Below, piece after piece: positions 1-12,300 of a stretch of DNA of 64,000 bases (the stretch's first letter is position 1; each line of letters starts with the position of its first letter). Under the pieces are notes generated by a model, which did not search any database, was not told where the DNA came from, and saw nothing but the letters and a program-made list of their open reading frames with translations. This DNA comes from Inia geoffrensis (lineage: Eukaryota; Chordata; Mammalia; Artiodactyla; Iniidae), in NCBI GenBank assembly GCA_036417435.1, contig CM070899.1, positions 5,213,001 through 5,277,000 on the forward strand, in the 5' to 3' direction. The position numbers and the translations under genes were made by a program.

Positions 1-249
1 GACTCTGCACGGGTTGCGTCCTAACAGTCTCATTTTCCAACCGAGGTAACTGAGGCTCCGAGAGCCCCGGGGACCCGCCTCTGCCCCGACACAAGGCCGC
101 GCCCAGGTCTGGTGGCAGAGGCGCTCCCGGCCCCGCCCCCGGAGGCTCCGCCCCCGGAGGCCCCCGCCCCGAGCCCGAACTGGTCCTCGCGCAGAGCAGG
201 GAGGCAGGTGGAGGGGAGCCGATCGCTGAGCCGCGCTCCCGACCCCACC
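1..249 (+). promoter_or_regulatory. DEGS2: DEGS2 GC-rich promoter and 5' UTR
   Basis: The stretch directly before the DEGS2 start codon is very GC- and CpG-rich. Between about 128 and 175 a short unit containing the GC-box core CCGCCCC / CCGCCCCC recurs at least three times, separated by GGAGGCTC. These are Sp1/KLF-type sites. I see no TATA box near the start. That pattern is usual for a CpG-island promoter with dispersed initiation. The exact transcription start cannot be fixed from sequence alone. CpG-rich sequence continues into intron 1 to about 860, so the island probably straddles exon 1. Confidence 0.6.
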
Positions 250-331
250 ATGGGCAACAGCGCGGGCCGCAGCGACTTCGAGTGGGTCTACACGGACCAG
301 CCGCACACGCAGCGGCGCAAGGAGATGCTCG
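250..331 (+). CDS. DEGS2: DEGS2 coding exon 1
   Basis: Encodes residues 1-27 ([15 protein letters not shown]...) and the first base of codon 28. The donor is G|GTGAGC at 331/332. The glycine at position 2 is the predicted N-myristoylation site once the initiator methionine is removed. Confidence 0.96.
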
Positions 332-3300
332 GTGAGCTCGGGCCCCAGGTGGGGACAGCCCTGGGGCCGTCTGGTGTCCCGGGACAGCCCGAGCCCAGGG
401 GGTCGCTCCTGAGGCCCGGATGCCCAGCAGGCCCTCCCCTACCTCTGCTCCAGAGAGGGTAGGAGCGTCACTCCCCCTCCCTCAGCGTCCCCGGCTCGGG
501 GTTCCTGAGGGTCCCCAGCTCCGGCCTGGAACTCCCCTCGCGTCTCTGCCTCTGTCCTGGGATCTAAGACCCGAGGACCCCAGCCCAGATCCGCGCGTCA
601 GGGGAGCGCGTCTCAGCTGCTCCATCCTGGCTGTGGGACGCGAGCCACTCCCAGGGCCGGGACCAGGGCTCGAGCTCTGGGGAGAGGTCGCAGTGCAGAG
701 GTCGGCCCCAGGGACTGTCTTTGTACGGGATGCGCCGCCCCCGCCTTCGAAGGCAACTCCGCAGCCACCTGTCCTCCGCCGCATCCGGGGCTCCTATGTG
801 CGCTGAGTGCCGGGGTCCTGGCAGCCCAGCCGGAGGAGCCGCCAAGCCCACCCCCAATCCCGGAGTTTAGGGCAGAATGAGCGCCTCGAAGGAAGCAAAC
901 GCTGAACCAGAGAGACAAGTTTTTAAAAAACAAAGACTGTACCAAAGAGTCTGTCCTTTTATTTTATAGCCTAATACACGGTGGCCCCCCTCCCTGTCAT
1001 TCAGAGTCCCGGGAGGTCATTTTTACCTACGTGGTCACCCATCCTTTGGATTCACCCATCCTGATGGGCTCCATCCGTCTCTCAGGAAGACCCAGGATGT
1101 ACAGTCCTTTACCTGCAATTAGGGGTTAAAGGGCTTGCACCTCCAGAACAGCTTTTACTATGTGCCACCAAATCGCCTTTGCAGTGCCGGGCCAGCTTCC
1201 AGCAGGGTGGACATGTTCCCCTGCCCCAGAATCCGTCGCCATTTCTCCACACCCTCACCTACACCTGGGGTTGGCAAACGTTTTTAATCTTTACCAAGCA
1301 GACTGACAAAACAATACTATTTCACGGTGGGTTAAATTTTTAATCTGATGATTGGTTTCAATGTTTAATTGGCCATCTAAATTTTTAAATTTTCTCTTGG
1401 CTTGGTCTTTTGCTTGTTGGTGTTAGAGCTCTTTGTATAGAGGCTTTTAACCCTTTGTCTTATACATTGCAAATCTTTTTCCCTTTATAGTCACAAAAGC
1501 TTTTTTGTTTTTTTTTTTAATGCATTTGAATAGGTTGGCTTTTTTTTCTTTAGAATTTTCCCTTTGGTGTCTTCCTGCCCCACCCCAAGACTAGGGAAAT
1601 ATCTGTCCTATTGCCTTTCAGACACCGGATGCATTGAGTGGTTAGTGTATGACTGTGCCCTGCTGTTGCTGGGGGTTCAGGGCCTAGAGACCCCTGGGTG
1701 GGTCTGTAACGTCTGTGGTTTTCTCCTGTGAGGTGAGCAGTAACCCAGCACTATTTACGCCTGCGAACTTCCTGCAGGTGGCTCAGAGGGCACTTGGTGA
1801 TCATCTGGTCGCCCCTCCCCCACAGAGCACAGGCATCTTGGCTGCTGTCTTCTCAGCAGTTTCAAGGCAGGGCTGTGTTACCTTCTCCTCCCCTGGCCTC
1901 CCCCACCTCCCCCTTACAGGACTCACTGGGCACCTGGCCCCAGGTGGAGAAGGCTGCGGGATGTATCCTGGCCCACAGAGCTGCCTGGAGGGATCCAGAC
2001 ACACTGGGTTGCAGACTTACTTTCCCAATCTGCATAATGGGCACCATCCTCCTTTCTGGAGGAGTGGGTATGAGGATAAAAGGAGAGCTTGGGTGAGAAG
2101 GTGCTCACTGTGGTACCCAGCACGCCAGGACATGGAGAATGATCTGTCTCTCAAGAGGGAAGCCACGGACCCTGGAACCAATCCAGGAAGCATCCTGGAC
2201 AGGGTGGCTGGGAAGCCTGGAAGACATGGAGGAGGGGGAGGTGACTTGGGCCAGGGTGGGGACAGCACAAGTTCTCAAGGGCTGACTCTCCAGGGAGCTT
2301 TGCAAATTCCCTCTGTGCACTGGGTGCTGTGGATTCCTCCTCACGCGTCCAGTTTTGAGCTAACGAACTTGGAATGTGCCATTCCCCCTCCCTCTCAGGC
2401 ATTTGCACACGCTGTTTCTCCACCTGGGGGACCTTCCTCGCTACTCTGCCCCACTCGCTCTTGCGCAGTTCTCCCTCCTGTGGGAATTACCCTCCCCCCC
2501 CACCCCGAGCCCGGGCCAGAGGAGGGTGCTTCAGGGGGATTCCCCTCCACTGCTCCAGCCCATCGGGTCCTTATCTGTCTGGAGCACGTTACATGGCTCT
2601 AGACCTTGGCTGTGAGCTGATCTCCTGGCAAGGATAACACCCACTCATTAGTCATGTGGCCCTGGGCAAGTCAGTAAGCAGATGAGGAAACTGAGATTTG
2701 ATTGAGTTAAAAGGGGTGAATTGTAGCGCTTTCTTTATGGAGTTGTTGTGCAGATTTTTAAAAAAATATCACTTTTATTTATTTTTTTAAATATTTATTT
2801 ATTTGGTTGCAACAGGTCTTAGTTGTGGCTGGTTGGCTCCTTAGCTGTGGCATGCAAACTCTTAGTTGTGGCATGCATGTGGGATCTAGTTCCCCAACCA
2901 GGGATGGAACCTGGGCTCTCTGCACTGGGAGCACAGAGTCTTAAACACTGTGCCACCAAGGAAATCCCTGTTGTGCAGATTAAAGGAGGTGGTGTTCATG
3001 CTTAGCTCAGCACTCAACAAAATGTTAGCTGCGATGATAATTATTACCTCTTGCAGAAAGGCCCATGTTTTCCCCAAGGACAGGGAATGCCTTTCCATCT
3101 CTGTTTTCCTGAAGCTGTGCTGTTCCCAGCCTGAGGGAAATCCTATGTGTAACTGCCAAGCCTCTCTTTACAGAGGAGGCCCCAGAGTGGGGCTCAGAGA
3201 GCGGAAGTGACTTGCCTAGGGCCACACAGCTCAGTGGCCACAGAGGCCAAGTTGGTGTTCAGGCAGGGATGTGCTCCAGTCCCAGCCAGCTGGCTGCTGT

Positions 3301-6300
3301 GGGTCACACCAAGCCCCTTGGGGGCCACTGGATGCTCAACGATCCTAATCTTGGAGTCAGAACCCAGGAAGTCCTCGCGTAGAGCTGGTTGCCGTGCTCT
3401 TCGTGCAGGACCGAAGTCCGTCTCCAGATCCTGCCTGGGTGGGGACGTGCCTTGCAGGCCAGGGCTGAGGCTCCCTGTGCTGCGAGGGCAGGAACGGAGC
3501 CGGCGAGACTCTGGTCACATTGGAGACCAGAGTCCAAGCCAGGTGTGCCCAGCGGAGTAAGCAGCAGGGTTTGAATTTGTCTTTTCAAAAACAAATAGCT
3601 TTTGTCATTTTTTGTTTTTTGTATTTCACCATGTATGTGCCCTTTCATAAGTAAAAAAAAAAAAAAAAAAAAAATCAAATAATCAAAGGAAAGCAAGGAA
3701 GTGAGACTCTGGCAGTTGTTGGATTATTTGCTCACGAAAGGCCCTGGGGTGGGCGTAGGGGTCTCTGAGTGGCGAGTGGTAAAATCCAGAACAGAACTGG
3801 CCGACACTCTCAAGCGCATCCGTGGAAGCTCTTCACCCGACCACAGAGATGCTGCAGCCAGTGGTGGAGGGCCGGCCGGCCACTCGGCCATTCTCTCCCA
3901 CCCCTGTCCTTGCTGCACTCAGCCTTCTCCTCGTCCTCCAGGCGGGCTGCAGCCTGTGTCTACCCAGCTCTGAGATTCCCACAGAAGAGAGAGAGGTGCC
4001 TCTCTCCCCTTCTGCCCTGAGTAGCCTGTCCTCTCCTTGAGCCAGCTCATCTCTGGCCAGAGCTGTGAGTCCTCTGATTGGCCAGGGGGCTGGGGGCTGT
4101 GATGGGCAAACCGCACAGTATCACATTGTGACGTCAGAGAGTTGCAGCTCTCCGAGAAAGGGGTGCTGTGATCCTAGGTTGGGTGGGGAGGGAGGGGTGC
4201 TGGGTGCATGGGCACACAGCAGCACAGACAATAGGTGATCCCTGGGACGTATTTTAAAAAAAATATTTATTTATCTGGGTCTTAGTTGTGGCATGTGGGA
4301 TCTAGCGCCCTGACCAGGGATTGAACCCAGGCCCCTGAATTGGGAGCATGGCGTCTTACCCACTGGACCACCAGGGAGTCCCTCTAGGACCCTATTTGAG
4401 CTGACTGTGTCCTCCCTGGCTTGAGTCCTCCAAGGGCTTCCCTTCCTAAAATCTCATCTCTGCTCTGCGTATCGGCACCCCCATGCTCTGGCTCCTGCCC
4501 TTTCTCCTTACTTTCTGCTCTCTAGCCACTTGGTGGAATATACCTACCATCTGCCCATTTCCTACTTCATGGCTTTTGCAAATGCTGTTTCCTCTGCCTT
4601 AATTCTTTTTCCCTACTCTTTGTCTAAGGAACTCCTATGCATCCTTCAGGTCTCAGCCTAAATGTCCCTTTCTCAGAAACACTGTCTAACAGCGCATGCC
4701 CTCACACACGGTATGCTGGGAAATATTAAACAATCAACTGAATCTCTGGAGGGAATAAAAGACCCTGATTCGCAAATTGGCATTTGCCAATTTTTATAGC
4801 TATTTCCATCATGGCCAATTTCAAACTACCAACGTGCATCGCTGCCCACGGAGTTGGGGAGAGCAGTATATTTGGGCGCTTGACAGTGGCAGGCATAGGC
4901 TGGTTGCCCACACCACAGTCTACCCCTGTCTCTGCCACCCAGCTATTCCTCCCCTATCCTTCCGTGGGGTGCTGTGCACTGTTACCTTGTGACCTTTACT
5001 CCCATCTGTAATTTTACATTGGTTTGTGGGGTGATAGCTTTGTCTGACTCTCCTACTCAACTCTGAGCTTCCCAAGGGCAGGGCCGGGCCCACCTCCGCC
5101 AGTGCCCTTCCCAGCGGGGCTGAGTGAGGCAGTAGGCACCTACCAAAGCTTGAGCATCTCTAGTCCAACCTGCCACGACCGTTGCAGGGTTTCCCTCCCT
5201 CCAGAGGTGCCAGGGACCTGTCAGCCACAGCTCAGAGCACGTGGCTTAATCCTTGCCAGATGGAGAGCAGGGAGACATCCCGTTGTTTTTTTTTTCCCCC
5301 CTAGTATCTCTCTATTATTTATCTATTTATTTGATTTGCTGGGTCTTAGCTAGCACGCGGGATCTTTAGTTGCCGCACACTGGATCTTTTTAGTTGTGGA
5401 CACGTTGGATCTTTAGTTGCAGCATGCGGGATCTTTAGTTGTGGCATGCGAACTCTTAGTTGTGGCCTCTGGGATCTAGTTCCCTGACCGGGGATTGAAC
5501 GTCGGCCCCCTGCATTGGGAGCGCAGAATCCTAGGCACTGGACCACCAGGAAGGTCCTGAGACATCCCGTTTTAATTGGCATTTCTGAGCTGATTAGTGA
5601 GGCTGAGTGTTTCTCCCATGATTTCACTGTCTTTCTCCTTATGTGAATTTTCGACTCATGTCCTTTATCTATCGGAGGAGCCCTTTTCCTGGATCCGTAG
5701 GAGTCTTTTATACATGACTTGTGGTGGCCCTGCTTTTGCCACATGTAACAAGAATCTTCCCATGTCTGTCCCTTGTCTTTTCACTTGGAACTTTTTTTTT
5801 TTTTTTTTTGAGGCGGGGTGCACACTGCACATCATGTGGAAACTTAGTTCCCTGACCAGGGATTGAACCTGCACCCCTGCATTGGAAGCGTGGAGTCTTA
5901 ACCACTGGACTGCCAGGGAAGTCCTGGAACATTTGTTTCATTCGTTTCGTTTCTCCCCCCAACCTTTTTTTTTTTTTTGGCCTTACAGATATTTGCATTT
6001 TTTTTTTTTTTTTTGCTCCAGACACGCAGGCTCAGCGGCCATGGCGCACGGGCCCAGCCACTCCGCAGCATGTGGGATCTTCCCGGACTGGGGCACGAAC
6101 CCGCGTCCCCTGCATCAGCAGGCGGACTCTCAACCACAGCGCCACCAGGGAAGCCCTGCATTTTTTTTTATGCAGGGCAGGACCCTGGGAAGTTAGGCCC
6201 CTTGCCCAAGGTCACCCAGCCTGGTCAGGGTTAGGACACGGCTCTAACTTGGGGACTCCGGCCTGCACCTCTGTTCCACCCTCTTCTCCACCCGGGACCT

Positions 6301-9300
6301 GAAGAGAGCCTTTCCCCCCTCCTGTCCTCCCTGGCACGTGACTCACGGGCAGTCGGCAGCTCACGTGGCCCCTTCCTCTCCTTCTTTCCGGCCCCTGTAC
6401 TGATGTGTGTGCTGTGCCTTCCACCTGGCCTGCTTCCAATCCACATTCTTTAATTCGTACCAGCTTTTATGAGGTGTGATTTACATGCCGTAAAATTCAC
6501 TCATTTTAAACGCACAGTCCAGTGATTGTTTAGTAAAGTTACACAGTCTAGTTTTAGAGCCTTCCCCTCACCCCAGAGGTCCCTAGGACCACTTGCAGTC
6601 ACTTGGCAGCCCACCCTGTATCCTTAGAGCCACTTCTCGTCCCTCGAGTTTCGGCTCGAGTGTCACGGGACTCGGTGTGTGTGTCCTCTCTAAGCACGTC
6701 CTAGTCGGGACACACCACTGTGCCCCGCACGTGTGCCTCCCACCCCCGCTGAGCCTGCGAGCCCCTCCCGCCTCTGGGGCCTGGGGCTGGCTTGGCCCAG
6801 ACCTTCGGCAAATATTTGTCCGGAATCGAGAGCAGGTTTGGCGGGAGGTGGGTCAGTGATTCCTGAAGGCACTTGGGGCGGCTTCCCGGTTCCCCCAGAG
6901 CACCTCCCACACTGACCAGCCAGGCTTAGGCTTGCCCTTGGGCTCCCAAACCGGAAAGGAGGGGGCGAGATGGGGCAGGGCAAGGTGGCTTAGGAAGCAC
7001 TGGGGCCAGAGCTGCGGGGGAGACGTTTAGGAAGCAGGGGATGAAGAGGGCTTGGGTGCCTTTGCTGGAGAAGGTGTCAGAGGACAGGTGCTCAGCCGCT
7101 GGGGGGAGAGGGGAGGTGCTCCGCACGGGGTGGCTTGTGGTGGGACAGGGTCAGACAGGCACTGGAGGCAGGTGGGCACTGTGAGCTGACCGACACGATG
7201 GAATGTTCAGGCTGGAGAGTGCTTGGTGGTGAAAGGTGGTGACGAGGCCCCCCTGGAGCCAGTGGGACTGTCCTGCGATGGCACTTGACCTTCCTGGGGA
7301 AGCGGTCAGGGTATCTAGCCCTAGATGGTGCCCGGCCTGGGTGCGTAGAGGATCCAGAGTGGGGAGAAGCCCCGTGTGCTCCTGGGAGCCCTGGAGGAGG
7401 CCGGTGAGAAGGGACCTCATCGCGGCCGGTCAGCAGGGGCTGCGTGGGGGCCCTTGCTCCCTGCGGAGGGCGAGGGCCCCGGCAGCCTCCCCTGCTGCGC
7501 TGCCTGTTTCTGCCATTTCCTCCCCACCACACCTGGCACAGCAGGATTTGTCAGGAATCTTCTGGGAATAACCAGGTGTCCACGGGGACACTGTTCTGTG
7601 GGGTCAGCGTAGGGCGCTGGGGTCAGGCTGCTTCCCTTCAGGCAGGCTCCTCTGCTGAGCCCTCTGGGTCCTCACGAACAAGTCCTCCATGTATGTAAAT
7701 ACATGTAATGCACGGAAATGTTCACAACTGCTGGAGCCAAGCTCCCCAACACCTCAGGGCCTGCGGCCTCCTCTCCGTTGTCCACCCGAGGCCTATGTGC
7801 CCTGGGGAAGGCCCCACCTCCAGGCCCTCACAGCCCAGAGTTGTCAGAGTGGGTGCCTTAGGGACGGAGAGTGAGGAAACTGGCCCAGAGAGGGACAGGG
7901 GCTGGCCCAAGGGCACACAGCAGTTGGACTGAGCCAGGCTGCAGTGAGGCTCTCTTGAACTGGGACTCAGGATTTTCTCTGGGCGCTCTGCCCTGACGAC
8001 GTAGCCAGCTCCAGGAAACAGCTCCTCTCGGGGCTGAGGAATCCCTGTGGACTCTGGAGGAGCCAGTGGAAAATTAGGTCGTTTCTCCACGTGGTGGAAG
8101 CTCTGCATGCTCTTCTCTAAGATGTGGGGATGGTCCCTTCCCGGGCAGGGTGGTGAGGGCTGCATGAGTAAGTGTGTGTCAGATGCCGGGCACATTTCAC
8201 CTGCTGAGCACCATGTCCACACCCGGGCTCCGGCCACATCCAGCGGGCCTGGAGGCGGGGGCCCTGAGGTCGAGTCTTGGCTCTGTCGGCCTCGCCCCGG
8301 CCTTGTCAGACCCTCCCTGGGCCTCTGCCCCTCCTTTCTGTGTCACGACTGGACAGTGTGACTTCTAGCAATGGTTGTTTTCGTGGGCAGCTGCCTTGGG
8401 CCCCGCCCAGGCTGCTGCTGGAAGGCCATTTGCATGGGTCTGTTTGTCTCTGGTTCCATGTGGCTGTCCATGCGGGCTCCAGGCTGCCCCACTAGAGCAG
8501 AGAGCCCTTGAGGCGTCAGTGTCCTAACCCAGCTTCTCTGGTGCTCTGTGCTGGAGGCCTGAGCGAGCAGGGTTCCCCCTGACATCAGCTGAGATCCCCC
8601 AGGGGGGCAGAGCCTGGTCAGGCTGGGCCAGGTTTGGGTGTCCAGCCAGGCCCGAGGACTCCTCGTGGGGCTGCCAGGGCACTCTCGCCCTCCTCCTGGG
8701 CATCCCACCTCTCCTGGGGCCCAGAGAACATGGAGCCAGCAGCTTTCCCCTACCCAGCCTCATCCCTGAGCCCCAGAAGAGGCGCCCCTGTCAGGCCAGC
8801 ACCCCCTGGCCTTCTCTGTGACCCCTGCCCCGCATCTCTGTCCTCTCCTTCTGCCATCCGCTGGCCCCAATCTCTCCCATCTCACCCACCCGAGCCAGCC
8901 CTCCCTCCCCAGGCCTACGCTTGGCCTCACCTTCTCAGCTCGCCTCCTGCTGAAACGGTCCTTGCTGGGGCCGCCAGGGCCTTGCTAAGTCTAGCAGTGC
9001 CTGTCCGGCCTTCCTTGCCGTGACCTTCCTTGACCCCCGGCAGCTGGGTACCCCCAAGCCCATGGCTCCATTTATCCCAAACCCGACTGCACCCAGTGAC
9101 CTCATTAGGCCTGCCTGGCTGGAGGGCCCCAGAGCATCTTCTCAGGGAGGCCTCTAGGCCTCCCACCTTCTCAGGGACCCAGAAGCCCTGGAATTGAAAA
9201 GGTTCGACGTTTGCTGTTTCGCTTGAGCGAAGATGGATCTTTGTCCAGCAGGCGGTAGATGAGCTAGTGAACCAGCCTGACCCTGCTCACCAGCGCAGCT

Positions 9301-12300
9301 CCGGTGGGTCCGGAGGGGCCCCACTCCTTAGATGGCGCCTTCCTGGGGTCTCCGCTGAAGGCCAGGGGTGTTCAGCGAGGTCTCTGAGCCGTGCCACCCC
9401 TGGAATCCTCTGGGCTCCTAGCCCCCTGGCTACTGTCTCCGAGCCCCCACTTTTGACTTGCCTGGCTTGCTGGGGCTCCTCCTGCCTGCACTGTGGTGTG
9501 GACAGGGCCTCCGGGCAGGGTGGAGGTGGTCTGGAGCTCACACGCTTTGCCCCTTCTCAGGATCGCCCCTGAGCTGCCCAGCATCCAGCTTGTGTGTGGG
9601 CCGCCTTTTTCCGTTGCTTCCAGCAGGATGGCTGGGCCCAGTGACTATCGTGGCCGGGGAGCAATGGGGCCTTTGCTCATAGTTTAAAGCAAGCCTGGGG
9701 CCAGATCACCTCCAAGATCAGCCCACAGCCCCAAAGGTCAGAAATGGGATGTTTTTTACTCTCAGATCGGAAAACTGTATTCAATAACAACAGTAGTAAC
9801 AGCTCCCAGGGCTCAGAGCTGTCATCCCAGCCTCACCAGAGCCTGGATGGGCAGGTCGGGGTGTCACCCCCATTTCCTAGATGTGGAGAGCTAGTCTGGG
9901 GCAGTGCTGTGGCCTGCCCAGTCAGCCAGGGTGAGGGGCTGGGGACCAGGCACCCCAGGCTGTGTTGAGGCCGCACCCGAGCTGAGGGCAGCTGAGTCCC
10001 TGGGAAACTGTCAGGAAAGGAGGAAGGGGCGCCAGGCCGGGCAGGGAAGGGACACCCAAGGATGTTCTCTTTTGCTTCCACTCATGCACGACCTACTGGC
10101 CTTGTATGGCAGACGGGGCACCAGAGGCCCACCGTCCAAGGTCACAGCGGCTGGGCTCTGTCACTGCCCTCGCCTCTGAGGGCTACGGGAGTGGCCTGTT
10201 TGCTGGCCTGGATCCCTAGCTGGGGTGCTTGTCCCTGCTGGCTTGCCAGTCTGTGCTCACCTGGTGCAGGTGTGGCCTGCCCCAGGCCTGGCCTCCTTCC
10301 AAGGGGAAGATGGGGAGACCGGCCCTGTGGAGGCTGGTGGCCTCTGGCTGCGCTCCCAGGTGTGCCTGGGCAGGTGAGGGCCCGGCCCCTGGTTGCCCAA
10401 GGGGCGAGGCTGGCATCCAGAAGCCACCTCTGGTGGGCGGGAGGCTGATGGAGCCCTGCGGCCTGTGGTCCCAACCTGACATTCAGGTATGCAAATGTTC
10501 GGGAACTTTGCATGTGATTTCCTGGGCACTGGGCGAGAACATTCCTGAAGGCCGGGTTGCAGGCACATCCTTCTTGCCCTGGCCGTCGTGAAGACACTTC
10601 TATCCTCCCCTGCTCCACCTCACTGTGGCTGCTGGACTCCCACCCCCTCAGGCCTCTCAGCCCTCCAGTGGAAGCACGCATCTTCCTGGGCACCACTGAG
10701 GCCCGCCTTCTGAAGTGTGCCCGCTCCCTCTGACCACCTTTGGCGGCAGGAACAAGCTGGGATGAGGCTTGCCACCTGCCCCCCTCCCGAGTGGGGCCAA
10801 CCCCCCAGGTCGGGGTCCTTTTGTCTCCTTTGCCCCGCCTGGCAGGGTGATGCTGGGCGAGCGTCTCGCTGGCTGGTCCACCTCGGCCGAGGCTGGCGGG
10901 CAGTGGCGCCCTTATGGGGCAGGGTCGAATGTGAGTCGCCGCTGTGCCCAGCGCCAGGCCAGTGCAGGGATGGGGCAGTGGGGTCAGCTGGGCTGTCGGA
11001 GCCCCGGGGTTTCCTCATCCCCCCTCCAGTTGCTGTGTGTTTCCTAGAGCTGCAGAGACAAATGACCACAGACAACGCGCTTGTTATCTTGCGGTTCTGG
11101 AGGTCAGAAGTCCGACGCGGGTCCCACTGGGTGAAGTTTCTTCTGGAGCCCCCTGCGCCCCCCGATCTTCACAGCTGGCGAGGCCGGTGGAGACCTTGCA
11201 CATCCCCGGACCTGCTCTCCTGCTCGCTTTCCCGCTGTCCCGAGCCTGGGATGACGCTGCGCTGCCGGGATACTCCAGGCTCTCCTTGCTGTTGTGAAGT
11301 CAGCAGACCAGCACCCTGGGTGCAGCCTGACTTCCAGGGTCCCTCAGAAGCGGACCGACTCACAGTGAGGGGAGTAGGACCTGGGCATGTTTGGGGGGGC
11401 CCCTGTTCTGCCCACCCCAGTTGCCAGTCTCTCCCTCCACCTTGTGAGCTGGTTGCAGGCGGCGGGGCCTTGGCACCCCCTTCCCTGCATCTTCCTCCAC
11501 CTGCCTGGGGCAGCGAGTACCCTTCGGGGCCTCTGGCCTTTCTGGGATAGCCAAGTCGCCTTCTACACGCAACGCAGGGACAGCCCACTTGGCCGCCGTT
11601 GGGCCACGTGGGCAGGCCCGGGAGGAGAGCGCTACGCAGCCTAATCCCACCACCGCTGTCCCCAGCATACCCGTCTTCGGGCAGCATCCTGGCCGCCGGC
11701 CTTCATGGTGCACTTTGTTTGGTGGTCGTCATAAAGCACAGATTCATCTGGGTGTCTGCTCCCGGCCAGTCAGCCTGAGCTTTCCATGCCTTATCTATTC
11801 ATCCTCCCAGTGACCTGTTTATGGTTCAGAAACGAGCCTTGGAGCTGATGTAACCTGCTCGGAGCTGGGATTTTTTTGTTTGTGTTTTTTTTTTGCGGTA
11901 CGCGGGCCTCTCACTGTTGTGGCCTCTCCCGTTGCGGAGCACAGGCTCCGGACGCGCAGGCTCAGCGGCCGTGGCTCACGGGCCCAGCCGCTCCGCGGCA
12001 CGTGGGATCTTCCCGGACCAGGGCACAAACCCGCGTCCCCCGCATCGGCAGGCAGACCCCCAACCACTGCGCCACCAGGGAAGGCCCGGGTTTTTTTTTT
12101 TAAACTTAAAAAACAAAATTATGGTAAAGGATAACATAGAATTTGCCATTTTAACCGTGTGTGAAGCATGTGATCTGGGGGCATTCATGACTTTCACGGT
12201 GTGGTGTAGCCATCACTACTATTTCCAGAACTTTTTCATGACTCCAAACAGAAATCCTACACCCATTACCAGTCACTGCCCATCCCCCCCGCCCCCCCCC

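Noticed and set aside
1715..2602. 295-codon frame in DEGS2 intron 1
   Set aside because: Low-complexity GC-rich translation without recognisable homology; it overlaps other equally long frames on both strands.
10717..11550. 277-codon frame in DEGS2 intron 1
   Set aside because: Same reasoning: no domains, no splice context, composition typical of chance frames.
11887..12086. CRISPR-like or tRNA gene calls from the repeated 'GGTTCG..CCC' motifs
   Set aside because: These are SINE heads derived from tRNA. They lack a full cloverleaf and have poly-A tails and target-site duplications.
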